Shown here: piece after piece, positions 40,496-50,556 of the stretch
Layout of the letters: each line of letters opens with the position of its first letter
How positions within the stretch are numbered: position 1 is the stretch's first letter
Assembly: GCF_002355515.1 (NCBI RefSeq)
Contig: NZ_AP014809.1
Location: forward strand, 310,001 to 374,000
From: Methylorubrum populi
GTDB taxonomy: Bacteria > Pseudomonadota > Alphaproteobacteria > Rhizobiales > Beijerinckiaceae
DNA: 64,000 bases
Reading direction: 5' to 3'
Program-made: the position numbers and the translations under genes
The notes under the pieces: model-generated
Told to the model about the DNA's origin: nothing
The model's database searches: none
Seen by the model: only the letters and a program-made list of their open reading frames with translations

Positions 40496-40696
40496 CTACA
40501 AGCGCGCACGCGACATGATGCGGTAGCCAATGACTGTCATCGCCAAGCCCGGCAGCGTCACTTGCCAGTTGTCTTCGAAAATAATGGCGAGAGTCCGACG
40601 GTCACTTTCTAGACCGTCAATCATAACGATAGCTACGTAAAGCAGCAGAACGGCGCCAGCAGTCCAGATTGATACACCGAGTGTGAAGCGTCTCAT
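40496..40696 (-). CDS. Small two-helix membrane protein of unknown function
   Basis: 66 residues. Two hydrophobic segments, VSIWTAGAVLLLYVAIVMID and VTLPGLAMTVIGYRIM, flank a charged loop with DGLESDRRT. No family recognised. No clear ribosome site precedes the ATG at 40696. It lies in gene-poor, less GC-rich DNA near the decayed integrase, so it may be island cargo; a chance frame cannot be ruled out, although two well-formed helices are unusual for noise in this DNA. Confidence 0.4.
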   Translation of the reverse strand: MRRFTLGVSIWTAGAVLLLYVAIVMIDGLESDRRTLAIIFEDNWQVTLPGLAMTVIGYRIMSRARL

Positions 40697-41035
40697 TATC
40701 AGCGATGTAGCGGCACGCAGTTAACGCGGCGCTGCACCTGCGTCCGAGAAGGGTCGAGAGCGGCGTTTCTGCGCGTGTCAGCCGGAGGTCAGCTCATGGC
40801 GCCTTGTGGACCTTCGGCATGCTTCAGAGCGACCTGCGTGAGCGAGAGGGCGATGCCTTACAGCCGCCTGTGGATGGCCAGAGGGCGCCCTTGGCAGTGA
40901 GCGCAGGATCGTATCCACTGCGTGTGCACACGAAGCTAAGGCGCCTGCAATTGCAATAACTTAGCTGATGCCCTCTGTTGAGGTCATGCTGAGTGAGAAT
41001 CCTGGCGCCCCAGCCATGTCGCCGAGAATAAATTT
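40697..41035. other. Gene-free interval downstream of decayed integrase
   Basis: About 340 bases, visibly poorer in GC than the chromosome average (for example the stretch after 41020). No supported frame. Consistent with island DNA. Confidence 0.35.
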
Positions 41036-42716
41036 TTATCCTAGTCCGCTCGGCACAGGTAGTTTTCTGATTTCTACCGATAGCGTCGAAATCCAATATT
41101 CTTCACCATAGAGTTCGCTGGCTTCGCCACTGCTGTGACCTATCAGCCTGTCTCTCATCTCGGGCGGGACGTTAAAGTTCTTACACAAGGTTGAAAATCT
41201 GTGCCTAAAGGAATGACTTGGGCTGATACGCGGATCCGTTATCTCTAGCTTTTCCCTTACCCAACGGCTGATCACCTTCGTTGCATTGCCGCCGCGATTC
41301 CCAAAGCGATCCGGCGTCGCGTCAGAAAATAGATCATTGTCTTTGCAAGCGGCAACAAAATCCAGAAAGCCTTCTTCGATCGATCTCGGATGTATGGGAA
41401 TGAACCGCTTCGAGCTGTGGTTCTTAAGGTTTTTTTCGCTTTCTTCGCTTCCGAGATCTGGGACTCCTCGCCCTCGCTGTCATACTCGGTGGTCATCCGG
41501 AAATAGTGGTTGCCCTTCGATGATACGATGTCGGATCGCTCCAGCTGACAGATCTCCGAGATGCGGGCGCCAGTGAAGCAGGCCATCCATGGGACCCAAC
41601 GCCCATAGCCTCTCCGGTCTCGTGCTGCGGTGAGGACGCGTACGGCTTCCTCGTCGGTGAAATCGCGCTTCGTGGATCGCCGCTGACCTTTGACGGCGGC
41701 CCGAGGCTGCTTCAGCCCGGAGAAGGGGTGGACCGGTCATTTCCCATTCGCCACGGCCCACCCGTAGATCGCTTTGACAGCGTAGAGATCGTTCGAGACG
41801 CTCTTCGCCGATCGCTCGACGAGCGAGGCGATCTTCCAATCAGACGCATCCGACAGGCTGGCCCTATCGCACGTGACATTACGCTCCGCGAGGAAGGCGG
41901 TCCACCGGCGCACCTTGCTCGAGAAGGTGTAGAACGCTTTCTCGGTCGGCGTCTGGTCGCGCTTCCAACCTTCAAGAATCTGTTCAGGGGTCGGTCCATC
42001 CGCCTTCTCGGGCTTTGGCCGAGAAGGGCACTACTGACTTCGAGGATGGTCGCTCACGGTCAGCACCGGTGTCGGTCCGTCGCCCCGCTTTGCCGATCCC
42101 TGATGATGGTCATCACCTCGAGTTCGGCTTCGACGAACGCCAGATAGAGGCGTCGATCCGCAGGTGACCCGAACGCGATGTTCAATCCGGCATCGAGGAC
42201 GGTCATCATCGCATCGATATCGAAGTGGGTGGCAGCACAGTCGCCGCGCGTGTTGGCGTCACGCAACTCGGCCTCCCTTGCAGCGATCTCCTGCCCGAGA
42301 GCGTCGAATGCCTCACGACACAGGGGTTCAGCGCCGCGTCGCCGAGCTTCATCCGCAGCGAGCTTGCGATGGCGGAAGGTCGTGACCAAGCCCTGAATGG
42401 CCGTATCGTCGAGTTCAGAGATTTTCGGCTTGGCGCTGAGTGTGATGTGGCGCTTGGCAACGCGAATCAGTGCGTCGGCTTCGCCGTCCAGCCTGCGAGC
42501 CCGGCTTCGTGCCTCATCCTCATCGCGGGTTGCAAGGCTGACCCGGAACTCCCGGCCCGCTCGGCTCCGTTTCAGCGAGACAGGAGCGCTCTCATCGAAG
42601 ATCCCAGGCCCTGCCGTTCCGAGCACAGCCGGCATGCCGGCGCGCAGCGCTTCCGGGATGGTACGACGGAAATAGAAGATGCCCCGAAGCTGGACCAAAC
42701 CCACCATCTGCCTCAT
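41036..42716 (-). pseudogene. Decayed tyrosine integrase next to tRNA-Ser
   Basis: The N-terminal part (42716 to 42060) reads MVGLVQLRGIFYFRRTIPEA and SLATRDEDEARSRARRLDGE, the SAM-like start of a phage-type integrase. Further down the minus strand, PEQILEGWKRDQTPTEKAFY, then WMACFTGARISEICQLERSD (first catalytic Arg) and finally SHSFRHRFSTLCKNFN and RLIGHSSGEASELYG (HxxR, His, Tyr region) complete the enzyme. The path is broken at least four times: a stop at 42060, an in-frame TAG near 42030, a TGA near 41737 and a frameshift near 41410. It lies 90 bases from the 3' end of tRNA-Ser and would have integrated there. Confidence 0.78.
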
Positions 42717-42805
42717 GGCTTCGTAGCACTCCTTCGTAGCAGGAGCGCGCTCAGAAGCCTACGGAATCAAAAAGATACCGTTATCGCATGGACTTGGGGA
42801 CGACT

Positions 42806-42895
42806 TGGCGGAGAGGGGGGGATTCGAACCCCCGATGGGCTTGCACCCATGCCGCATTTCGAGTGCGGTGCATTCAACCGCTCTGCCACCTCTCC
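42806..42895 (-). tRNA. tRNA-Ser (anticodon CGA)
   Basis: The minus strand folds as a class II tRNA. Acceptor stem GGAGAGG pairs with CCTCTCC, discriminator G, CCA encoded; T-arm GGGGGTTCGAATCCCCC; a long variable arm with CATGGGTGCAAGCCCATC; anticodon loop CTCGAAA giving anticodon CGA. The long variable arm and anticodon both indicate serine (UCG codons). The decayed integrase lies just beyond its 3' end. Confidence 0.93.
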
Positions 42896-43028
42896 GCAGA
42901 GGTGTCGTATCGACGGGACGCGCCCTAGCATGCGGCGCGCGGTCCCACAAGCCGGCTCAGCGTGGGAAGTGAGCATCCGGCCTTCAAGGCTCTTGCGGAT
43001 GGAGCGGGCTGCGGTGTTGATGCCACGC

Positions 43029-44342
43029 ATGTCCGACCTGTTCGTTTCCGCCGGCCTCGAGACGGGCGCCCCCCGGCCCCTCGCGGATCGTCTGCGCCCG
43101 CGCCGTCTCGCCGACGTCGTGGGGCAGGAGCATCTGACCGGGCCCGATGGGGCGCTGACGCGGCTGCTGGCATCGCGCTCGCTCGGCTCGCTGGTGTTCT
43201 GGGGTCCGCCCGGCACGGGCAAGACGACCGTGGCGCGGCTTCTCGCTCATGAAACCGCCCTGCATTTCGAACAGATCTCCGCGATTTTCTCCGGCATCGC
43301 CGACCTGCGGAAGGTGTTCGAGGCAGCCCGTCGGCGCCGGTCTACGGGTCAGGGTACGCTGCTGTTCGTCGATGAGATCCACCGCTTCAACCGTGCGCAG
43401 CTCGATGCCTTCCTGCCGGTCATGGAGGACGGGACCGTCACGCTCGTTGGCGCGACGACGGAAAACCCATCGTTCGAACTGAACGCCGCCCTTCTCTCGC
43501 GCGCCCGGGTGCTGCTGTTCCGTGCCCTGGACGCGGCGGCCCTGGCCCGGCTGCTCGCACGGGCCGAGGCGATGGACGGCCAGCCCCTCCCCCTCGACGA
43601 GGAGGCGCGCGCCGCGCTGATCCGTATGGCCGACGGGGACGGGCGCGCCGCATTGACGCTCGCGGAGGAAGTCTGGCGCTCGGCACGCCCCGGCGAGACC
43701 CTCGACGCGGAAACGCTCCAGACCCTCGTGCAGCGACGGGCGCCGATCTACGACAAGGCGCAGGAGGGACATTACAACCTCATCTCCGCTCTGCATAAGA
43801 CCGTACGCGGCTCGGATCCGGATGCGGCCCTGTACTATCTCTGTCGGATGCTGGATGCGGGCGAGGACCGGCTGTTCATCGCCCGGAGGCTCGTGCGGAT
43901 GGCGGTGGAGGATATCGGGCTCGCCGACCCTCAGGCCCTGGTCGTGGCGAACGCTGCCAAGGACGCGTTCGACTTCCTCGGCTCGCCCGAGGGCGAACTC
44001 GCTCTGGCGCAGGTCACCGTCTATCTCGCCTGTGCGCCGAAATCGAACGCCGTCTACACTGCCTATAAAGCGGCGACGCGGGTGGCGAAGGCCGCCGGAT
44101 CGCTCGCGCCGCCGCGCACCATCCTGAACGCCCCTACGGGACTGATGAAGCGGATCGGCTACGGCGAGGGTTACCGCTACGATCACGATGAGCCCGAGGC
44201 TTTCTCGGGTCAGGATTACTGGCCGGAAGCCCTCGGGCGCCAGCACTTCTACGAGCCGACCGATCGGGGCATGGAGACTCGCTACCGGGACCGGCTCGCC
44301 TACTGGGAACGGCTGCGGCAGGAGCGCCGCGGCGAGGACTGA
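43029..44342 (+). CDS. rarA: Replication-associated recombination protein A (RarA/MgsA ATPase)
   Basis: 437 residues. AAA+ core with Walker [18 protein letters not shown], the segment [16 protein letters not shown], Walker [21 protein letters not shown] and sensor 1 [19 protein letters not shown]-terminal tetramerisation domain with [19 protein letters not shown] and [17 protein letters not shown]. RarA acts at stalled replication forks. The open frame extends far upstream across the tRNA and integrase region, which is a shadow. Homologs begin with MSDLF-like residues, hence ATG 43029; ATG 43020 and ATG 42999 are in-frame alternatives without better ribosome sites. Confidence 0.88.
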   Translation: MSDLFVSAGLETGAPRPLADRLRPRRLADVVGQEHLTGPDGALTRLLASRSLGSLVFWGPPGTGKTTVARLLAHETALHFEQISAIFSGIADLRKVFEAARRRRSTGQGTLLFVDEIHRFNRAQLDAFLPVMEDGTVTLVGATTENPSFELNAALLSRARVLLFRALDAAALARLLARAEAMDGQPLPLDEEARAALIRMADGDGRAALTLAEEVWRSARPGETLDAETLQTLVQRRAPIYDKAQEGHYNLISALHKTVRGSDPDAALYYLCRMLDAGEDRLFIARRLVRMAVEDIGLADPQALVVANAAKDAFDFLGSPEGELALAQVTVYLACAPKSNAVYTAYKAATRVAKAAGSLAPPRTILNAPTGLMKRIGYGEGYRYDHDEPEAFSGQDYWPEALGRQHFYEPTDRGMETRYRDRLAYWERLRQERRGED

Positions 44343-44378
44343 CCCTCAAGGGCGAACACCGGGAGATCTCGACCGATC

Positions 44379-45875
44379 ATGCAGGCTTACACGACGCTCA
44401 CCACCACCTTCGCCCGCCTCGGCGCTCTGGAGGATGCGAGCGGAATCCTCGGCTGGGACACGCAGACCCAGATGCCGGATGGCGCCTCCGAGACTCGGGG
44501 GGAGCAGATGGCGGTGCTGAGCGTGCTCGCCCACGAGATCCTCACCGATCCCCGAAACGCCGAGTGGTTCGATGCGGCGGAGACCGAGACCGAGCTCGGT
44601 GAATGGGAGCGGGCAAATTTGCGCGAGATGCGCCGAGCCTATGCCCATGCGGCGGCGGTGCCGGGAGATCTCGTCGCCGCGGCCTCGAAGGCGACGACGC
44701 GCTGCGAGATGATCTGGCGTGAGGCGCGGCGCGATTCGGACTTCGCCCGGCTGCGCCCGCATCTCGAGGAGGTGCTGCGGCTGCAGCGTCTCGTCGGCGA
44801 AGCCAAGGGCGCCGCGCTTGGGCTCGATCCCTACGACGCGCTGCTGGATGGCTACGATCCCGGCATGCGGCGCGGGCGCATCGATCCGATCTTCGCGGAG
44901 TTGCGCGGGGTATTGCCGGAACTCGTCGTCGCGGTGCGCGAGCGGCAGGCGGCGGAAGCCCCTCCCCTGCCGCTGCCCGGACCGTTTTCGGTCGGGGTCC
45001 AGAGGCAGATCGGTCTGCAGCTGATGCGAGCCGTCGGGTTCGACTTCACGCGCGGGCGGCTCGATGTCAGCCTGCACCCGTTCTGCGGCGGCGCAACCGA
45101 CGACGTACGCATCACCACCCGCTACGACGAGGCGAGCGCCACCGGCGCGCTGATGGGCGTGCTGCACGAGACCGGCCATGCCCTCTACGAGCAGGGCCGC
45201 CCGGCCGCGTGGCGTCACCAGCCGGTCGGCCGGGCCCGCGGCATGAGTCTGCACGAGAGTCAGTCACTGCTCGTCGAGATGCAGGCCTGCCGCTCGGCCG
45301 AATTCTGCGCCTATCTCGCGCCGACCCTGCGCCAGGCCTTCGGCGGCGCGGGTCCGGCCTGGCATGCGGAGAATCTGCACCGCCTGTACACCCGCGTCGA
45401 GCCCGGCTTCATCCGGGTGGATGCCGACGAGGTGACCTACCCGGCCCACATTCTGCTGCGCTATCGCCTGGAGACGGCGATGATCGCGGGCGACCTCGCC
45501 GTGGCCGACCTGCCCGCCGCCTTCAACGACGGGATGAGGGAGTTGCTGGGGCTGACCGTACCCGACGATCGGCACGGCTGTCTTCAGGACATCCACTGGC
45601 CCGGCGGAAGCTTCGGCTACTTCCCGACCTACACCCTCGGAGCGCTGGCCGCCGCACAGCTCTTCAAGGCCGCCTGCGCCGCGCATCCCGGCATCCGTCC
45701 GGCCCTGGCGGAGGGCGACTTCTCGCGATTGCGCGATTGGCTGCGGGAGAACGTCCATGCCCGTGCGAGCCTGCTGGAAACCGACGAATTGCTGATCGCC
45801 GCAACCGGAAAGCCGCTCGGTGCGGAAGATTTCCTGGCGCATTTGCGCCGCCGCTATCTCGGCTCGGGGAGATGA
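44379..45875 (+). CDS. M32-family metallocarboxypeptidase
   Basis: 498 residues, the usual length for thermostable carboxypeptidase 1 of family M32. The zinc site is GVLHETGHALYEQG (H263, E264, H267), with the downstream acidic ligand in SLHESQSLLVEMQ. Other signatures are LGWDTQTQMPDGAS near the N-terminus and HPFCGGATDDVRITTRYDE before the zinc site. It trims amino acids from peptide C-termini in the cytoplasm. It starts 36 bases after rarA with GGAG about 14 bases upstream and may be co-transcribed with it. Confidence 0.9.
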   Translation: MQAYTTLTTTFARLGALEDASGILGWDTQTQMPDGASETRGEQMAVLSVLAHEILTDPRNAEWFDAAETETELGEWERANLREMRRAYAHAAAVPGDLVAAASKATTRCEMIWREARRDSDFARLRPHLEEVLRLQRLVGEAKGAALGLDPYDALLDGYDPGMRRGRIDPIFAELRGVLPELVVAVRERQAAEAPPLPLPGPFSVGVQRQIGLQLMRAVGFDFTRGRLDVSLHPFCGGATDDVRITTRYDEASATGALMGVLHETGHALYEQGRPAAWRHQPVGRARGMSLHESQSLLVEMQACRSAEFCAYLAPTLRQAFGGAGPAWHAENLHRLYTRVEPGFIRVDADEVTYPAHILLRYRLETAMIAGDLAVADLPAAFNDGMRELLGLTVPDDRHGCLQDIHWPGGSFGYFPTYTLGALAAAQLFKAACAAHPGIRPALAEGDFSRLRDWLRENVHARASLLETDELLIAATGKPLGAEDFLAHLRRRYLGSGR

Positions 45876-45974
45876 GGATCGGGCCGTCGGTGTAGCGGAT
45901 CGGGGATTGCGCTCGGCGGTCTGGGACCGTAACGGGGCCGCCCTCCCCTTGAGCATCCAAGCGATCCGGTCCCC

Positions 45975-47222
45975 ATGGCGGCCTGCGGCCTCGATTTCGG
46001 CACGTCCAACACCACCCTCGGGATCGGCGCGGGAAACCGTCCGGTCCTCGTACCGCTTGAGGGTGCGCACCGAACACTCCCGAGCGCGATCTTCTTCGCG
46101 CCCGGCCGCGAACCGCAGATCGGGCGGGCGGCGATCGAGGCCTATGTCGAGGGCACGCCGGGTCGGCTGATGCGGGCGCTCAAATCGGTGCTCGGCTCAC
46201 CCCTGATTGAGGAAACCACGCCGGTCGGGCGCGAGCGCATCCGGTTCCGCGATGTCATCGCCCGCTACCTCACCCTGGTGAAGGCGCGCGGCGAGGCGGA
46301 GGCCGGCGTCGAACTCGATACGGTGGTCCATGGTCGCCCGGTCCACTTCGTCGACAACGATCCGGCCGGCGATCGCAAGGCGGAGGACACGCTTCGGCAG
46401 ATCGCCGAGGGCATCGGCTTCCGCCACGTCCGATTCCAGTATGAGCCGATCGCTGCGGCGCTCGATTACGAGCGCACGGTCACGACGGAGGAGATCGCGC
46501 TGATTGCCGATATCGGCGGCGGCACCTCGGACTTCTCCATCGTCCGGCTCTCGCCCGAGCGACATCGGCGCGACGAGCGGGCCGACGATATCCTGGCCAA
46601 TGATGGCATCCGCATCGGCGGCACCGATTTTGACCGTTCCTTGAGCCTCGGTGCGGTCATGCCGCTCCTCGGGCTCGGGAGCCCGATGAAGCGGGCCGAC
46701 CTCGCCGTGCCGAACGCCTATTTCCACGACCTCGCCACGTGGTCGAGCATCAACAGGCTCTACAATTCCAAGACCCTGCGTGAGATCGACGAAGTCGTGC
46801 GTGACGCGGCCCGGCCGGAACTCGTCGGCCGTCTGCGCACCGTCGTGGAGGCGGAACGCGGGCACTCGCTCGCCATGGCGGTGGAGGGCGCCAAGATCGC
46901 GGCCTCCGACGCCGGGACCGGCACGGTCGATCTCGATTGGGTCGAGGCAGGCCTCTCCGCCGACGTCGATCGCAGCCGGCTGGCCGGGCACACCGACGAA
47001 CTCGCGCGCCGGATGGCGCAGCGGATCGATCGCTGCCTCGATCAGGCGGGGCTGTCCGCTGACCGGATCGATGCGCTGTTCCTCACCGGCGGTTCGACCG
47101 GTTTGCCGCATGTGCGCGCGGCGCTGACCGCCTGCGTGCCGGCGGCGCGGGTCGTCGATGGCGACACGTTCGGCTCGGTCGGGCTCGGCCTCACCCTGGA
47201 GGCAGCGCGGCTCGCGGCCTGA
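45975..47222 (+). CDS. Hsp70-family ATPase, YegD-like
   Basis: 415 residues: the nucleotide-binding domain of an Hsp70 without the substrate-binding domain, as in YegD. Phosphate-binding motifs are GLDFGTSNTTLGIG at the N-terminus and IADIGGGTSDFSIV in the middle; the adenosine motif is FLTGGSTGLPHVRAAL. The function of the group is uncertain, with a chaperone-like or regulatory ATPase role suspected. The ATG at 45975 is 100 bases past the carboxypeptidase stop, with no strong ribosome site, but homology starts immediately. Confidence 0.86.
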   Translation: MAACGLDFGTSNTTLGIGAGNRPVLVPLEGAHRTLPSAIFFAPGREPQIGRAAIEAYVEGTPGRLMRALKSVLGSPLIEETTPVGRERIRFRDVIARYLTLVKARGEAEAGVELDTVVHGRPVHFVDNDPAGDRKAEDTLRQIAEGIGFRHVRFQYEPIAAALDYERTVTTEEIALIADIGGGTSDFSIVRLSPERHRRDERADDILANDGIRIGGTDFDRSLSLGAVMPLLGLGSPMKRADLAVPNAYFHDLATWSSINRLYNSKTLREIDEVVRDAARPELVGRLRTVVEAERGHSLAMAVEGAKIAASDAGTGTVDLDWVEAGLSADVDRSRLAGHTDELARRMAQRIDRCLDQAGLSADRIDALFLTGGSTGLPHVRAALTACVPAARVVDGDTFGSVGLGLTLEAARLAA

Positions 47223-47317
47223 CGCGACCGCTCCGACGCGGAACATTCACCCGCGATCCGCACATGTCCCGGAACCTTTCCGGTGGGTATCGCCCACCTT
47301 CCAAGGCGAGCTTCCGC

Positions 47318-47674
47318 ATGTCCGCGACACCGACCACGATCCGTCCGACCTTTCGCCGACGGACCGGCTTGGCCTTTTCCGCACTGCTGCTGATGACCGC
47401 ACCGGGCGCCGCACTCGCTCAGTCCGCGGGCGATCCCGCGGGTCCGGCCAGTTCGCGCACAAGCGGGAGCGGCTCGAACGGCAGTGCCCAGGGCGCGGCC
47501 GCGGGCTCAGTCGGCGGGGCGGGACAGGCGCCGGGCAGCGGTTCGGAGACCGGCCAGGGCGGCAGCACCGCCGGGCGCAGCAGCGGCTCGGCCGGTGCCG
47601 GAGAGACCGGAACCGGCATGGGCGGCCCGACCGGCGCCGGAATGTCCCGCGGCGGCGGCAGCACCGGACGCTGA
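47318..47674 (+). CDS. Exported Gly/Ser-rich low-complexity protein
   Basis: 118 residues. The N-terminus has a basic stretch and a hydrophobic signal (FRRRTGLAFSALLLMTAPGA, then ALAQ), after which nearly all residues are Gly, Ser, Ala, Thr and Gln (for example GSGSETGQGGSTAGRSSGSA). No domain. Such low-complexity exported proteins are common in Methylobacterium and of unknown role. ATG 47318 is preferred to ATG 47264 because it places the signal peptide closer to the start. It could be a cell-surface linker or simply disordered. Confidence 0.5.
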   Translation: MSATPTTIRPTFRRRTGLAFSALLLMTAPGAALAQSAGDPAGPASSRTSGSGSNGSAQGAAAGSVGGAGQAPGSGSETGQGGSTAGRSSGSAGAGETGTGMGGPTGAGMSRGGGSTGR

Positions 47675-47776
47675 GGCTTCTCGACTCAGCGTCGCGTGCG
47701 AGTCGCGGGCGGTGAATCTGCCCCGTAATCCTCCGCCGCGCTTTGCGCCGTCATCTCAGGATGATAGCAGCGGCGC

Positions 47777-49132
47777 ATGAAGGGACGTCCTCCACATCGC
47801 GGGTCCGGCGCGAAACGCGGACCCGGCGGCTACGCACCGCGCCCCGGCACGGGGCCGCGCACCTCCGCCAAGGACGCCGCGCAACGCGCCGCGCGCAACC
47901 GCGGCGAGGATGTCAGCGACCGCTCGCCCTGGGATGACGGCGCGGCTCCCGAGAGCCCGCCGCGCCCGCAGCGTGCGCCGAGAGCCCCCGCGGCGAAGCC
48001 GGACGCACCGCGCGCCCGCACGAAGCCGCCGGCTTCCACGGGGCCTGGCACCAGGGCCGCGCGCTCCGAGGCCCCTGCCCCGCCCGCCGGTCCGACCCGG
48101 CGCGAGCAGCGTGCCGCCGCCTCGGCGACGCTGGCGAGCGGCGTCCAGACCCTGACCGTCGCCCCCGACGAGGCCGGGATGCGCATCGACCGCTTTCTGA
48201 GCGCGCGCTTTCCCCAGCTGCCTTTCACCCGCGTGCAGAGCATCGTCCGCAAGGGTGAGTTGCGGGTCGACGGAAAGCGGGCGAAGCCGAACGATCGCCT
48301 CGAGCCGGGTTCGAGCGTGCGGGTACCGCCGCTCAAGCTGGAGCAGCCGGCGGATCGGCCGCGCAGCGCCGCCAAGGCCGCCGGCGATGCCGAGTTCCTG
48401 CGTTCGCTGATCCTCTACGAGGATGCGGACATGATGATCCTCAACAAGCCGTTCGGGCTGGCGGTGCAGGGCGGTTCGGGCACGGTGCGCCACGTCGACG
48501 GCCTCCTGGAGGCGCTGACCGGGCCGGACGGGCAACGCCCGCGCCTCGTCCACCGCCTCGACAAGGACACGGCCGGCTGCCTGATCATCGCCAAGACGCG
48601 GCTTGCTGCGGCGACCCTGGCCAAGAGCTTCCGCTCCCGCGCCGCGCGCAAGATCTACTGGGCGCTGGTGGCGGGCGTGCCCCGTACACGGCAGGGCCGG
48701 GTCTCGACCTATCTCGTCAAGGACGAGCCGACCGACGCCGATGCGCGCATGCGGGTGGCCAAGCACGGCGACGAGGGCGCGAGCCACGCCCTCACCTACT
48801 ACGCCACCGTCGATCAGGCGGCGCAGAAGCTCGCTTGGCTCTCGCTGAAGCCCGTGACGGGCCGGACGCACCAGTTGCGCGCCCACGCCGCGCATATCGG
48901 CCACCCCATCGTCGGCGACCCGAAATACTTCGACGTGGAGAATTGGGAGCTTCCCGGCGGCATCCAGAACCGCCTGCACCTCCTCGCCCGCCGCATCGTG
49001 ATCCCGCATCCGCGCAGCGGCCAGCCGATCGACGTCAGCGCGCCGCTGCCCCCGCATATGGCGCAGAGCTGGAATCTGCTCGGCTTCGACGCCGCCCGCT
49101 ACGATCCGATCGTCGAGGCGCCGGAAGCCTGA
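47777..49132 (+). CDS. RluA-family 23S rRNA pseudouridine synthase (RluC/RluD type)
   Basis: 451 residues. The first 120 are a basic, proline- and arginine-rich extension without structure. Then an S4 domain (GMRIDRFLSARFPQLPFTRV) and the catalytic domain: ILNKPFGLAVQGGSGT, the catalytic D262 in LVHRLDKDTAGCLIIAKT, and TGRTHQLRAHAAHIGHPIVG. RluC and RluD modify helices of 23S rRNA; RluC is slightly favoured by the S4 domain. It heads a run of same-strand genes (PsiF-like, HAD, ATP12), of which HAD and ATP12 often follow it in alphaproteobacteria. Confidence 0.85.
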   Translation: MKGRPPHRGSGAKRGPGGYAPRPGTGPRTSAKDAAQRAARNRGEDVSDRSPWDDGAAPESPPRPQRAPRAPAAKPDAPRARTKPPASTGPGTRAARSEAPAPPAGPTRREQRAAASATLASGVQTLTVAPDEAGMRIDRFLSARFPQLPFTRVQSIVRKGELRVDGKRAKPNDRLEPGSSVRVPPLKLEQPADRPRSAAKAAGDAEFLRSLILYEDADMMILNKPFGLAVQGGSGTVRHVDGLLEALTGPDGQRPRLVHRLDKDTAGCLIIAKTRLAAATLAKSFRSRAARKIYWALVAGVPRTRQGRVSTYLVKDEPTDADARMRVAKHGDEGASHALTYYATVDQAAQKLAWLSLKPVTGRTHQLRAHAAHIGHPIVGDPKYFDVENWELPGGIQNRLHLLARRIVIPHPRSGQPIDVSAPLPPHMAQSWNLLGFDAARYDPIVEAPEA

Positions 49133-49369
49133 CCGGCTCGCGGGCACTTCACGAAAGCGCGGAGCGCCTTGGAAGACGTGTCTCCTGCCATACGTCTGGC
49201 ATCGTAAGCCTTCCGCGTGGACGGGAGCACGGTGAGGTGCTTCAATCGCCCCGCGTCCGATCCGGCGAAGCCGGTGACCGACGCGCGGAACGACGGGGCG
49301 CGGGATGTCGCCGGGCCTGTCGGATGTCATCCTCCCGCCGGCGGACGGTGCAACGAGGTTCAGGATCGC

Positions 49370-49759
49370 ATGAGGGCCGTCACGCTGTTCTCCGTCGCGC
49401 TAGCCGGCCTGCTCTGTGCCGTCGCGCCGGCCGGCGCGGCGCCGCCCGGCGAAGGGGCACAAGGCCCGTCTCAGTCGCAGCCGCAGGCTCAGGGGCAAAC
49501 GCAAGGACAGTCCCAACCTCTGCCCCAGAGTCAGACCCAACCTGCCGCACCGCCGGCTCAGGCGGCGCCCGCAGCGCGGTCGCCGAGCCAGGGCGCACGG
49601 GCCGCGGAGCGCCGCCGCCGCATCTCTTACGCGGCCTGCAACCGCGAATCGCATCGCCGCAAGCTCTCCGGCGGCGCCCGCCGCCGCTTCCTCGTCCGCT
49701 GCCGTCTCGGTTACGAGCGCCGCCCGGCCTCGCAGCCGGCACCCGCCCGCCGGCCTTGA
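49370..49759 (+). CDS. Exported Gln/Pro-rich protein with PsiF-like C-terminal motif
   Basis: 129 residues from ATG 49370. A signal peptide (AVTLFSVALAGLLCAVAPAG) is followed by about 45 residues rich in Gln, Ser and Pro, then a compact basic end: YAACNRESHRRKLSGGARRR and FLVRCRLGYERR. Its spacing of CN, L-x-G-x-A-R, F and C matches the PsiF repeat found in phosphate-starvation proteins. PsiF function is unknown. ATG 49217 is an in-frame alternative but gives no signal peptide. The stop overlaps a possible TTG start of the HAD gene. Confidence 0.55.
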   Translation: MRAVTLFSVALAGLLCAVAPAGAAPPGEGAQGPSQSQPQAQGQTQGQSQPLPQSQTQPAAPPAQAAPAARSPSQGARAAERRRRISYAACNRESHRRKLSGGARRRFLVRCRLGYERRPASQPAPARRP

Positions 49760-49779
49760 GCCTCCGGGACTCCGCCATC

Positions 49780-50481
49780 GTGCTCAAGCTGATCGTCTTC
49801 GATGTCGACGGCACTCTGGTCGACAGTCAGCATCTGATCGTTGAAGCCCAGCGGCGTGCCTTCTCCGAGCATGGTCTGGAGGCGCCTGCGCGCAAGGAGG
49901 CCCTCTCCGTCGTCGGTCTGTCATTGCCCGACGCATTCCGCCGTCTCGTCGGCGAGGCCGGACCGATCGAGTCGCTCTCCCACAGCTATCGCAAGGCGTT
50001 CCAGGCGCTGCGTGTCGATCCCGACTACGAAGAGCCGCTCTTCCCGGGAATGGCCGAGCTGGTCGAGCGGCTGCATCGCCGCGACGACATCCAACTCGGC
50101 ATCGCAACGGGCAAGTCGCGCCGCGGCGTCGATCATCTCGTGGACAAGCACGGCTGGGAAAGCTGGTTCGCCACGATCCAGACCGCCGACGACGCCCCGT
50201 CCAAGCCGGACCCGGCCATGCTGCTGCAGGCGATGGCGGAGGCCGGCGCCGAACCGTCGATGACGGTGATGATCGGCGACACGACCTACGACATGATGAT
50301 GGCCAGAGACGCCGGTGTGGCGGCCATCGGCGTCGGGTGGGGTTACCACGCGCCCGGTGCCCTTTTCAGCGCCGGCGCCGTCACCGTGGTCGATTCGGCC
50401 ACCGCCTTGAGCGACCTGTTTTCCGGCCCGCTCGACGGCTCCCGAGCCGGGCCGGTCACGCCGCGGCTCCCTGCTTCGTAG
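49780..50481 (+). CDS. HAD-family phosphatase (Gph/PGPase-like)
   Basis: 233 residues. HAD motif I is FDVDGTLVDS with nucleophile D8 and D10; motif II is IATGKSRRG; motif III lysine is SKPDP; motif IV is MIGDTTYDMMMARDAG. The cap domain lies between motifs I and II. Substrate not predictable; phosphoglycolate-type phosphatases are nearest. The GTG at 49780 begins just before motif I; TTG 49756 is an alternative. It sits between RluA-type and ATP12 genes, an order common in alphaproteobacteria. Confidence 0.85.
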   Translation: MLKLIVFDVDGTLVDSQHLIVEAQRRAFSEHGLEAPARKEALSVVGLSLPDAFRRLVGEAGPIESLSHSYRKAFQALRVDPDYEEPLFPGMAELVERLHRRDDIQLGIATGKSRRGVDHLVDKHGWESWFATIQTADDAPSKPDPAMLLQAMAEAGAEPSMTVMIGDTTYDMMMARDAGVAAIGVGWGYHAPGALFSAGAVTVVDSATALSDLFSGPLDGSRAGPVTPRLPAS

Positions 50482-50556
50482 ATCGATCGAGCTTCGCCGG
50501 CAGCCCGACCGCAGGGGAGACTCGCACGCGGCTTCGAGACGTCCTATCTGCGAGCC

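Noticed and set aside
40824..41096. 90-codon minus-strand frame beside the decayed integrase
   Set aside because: No start signal or domain, and it overlaps the integrase end.
42225..43019. N-terminal extension of rarA over the integrase and tRNA region
   Set aside because: It would run through tRNA-Ser on the opposite strand and has no RarA similarity before MSDLF.
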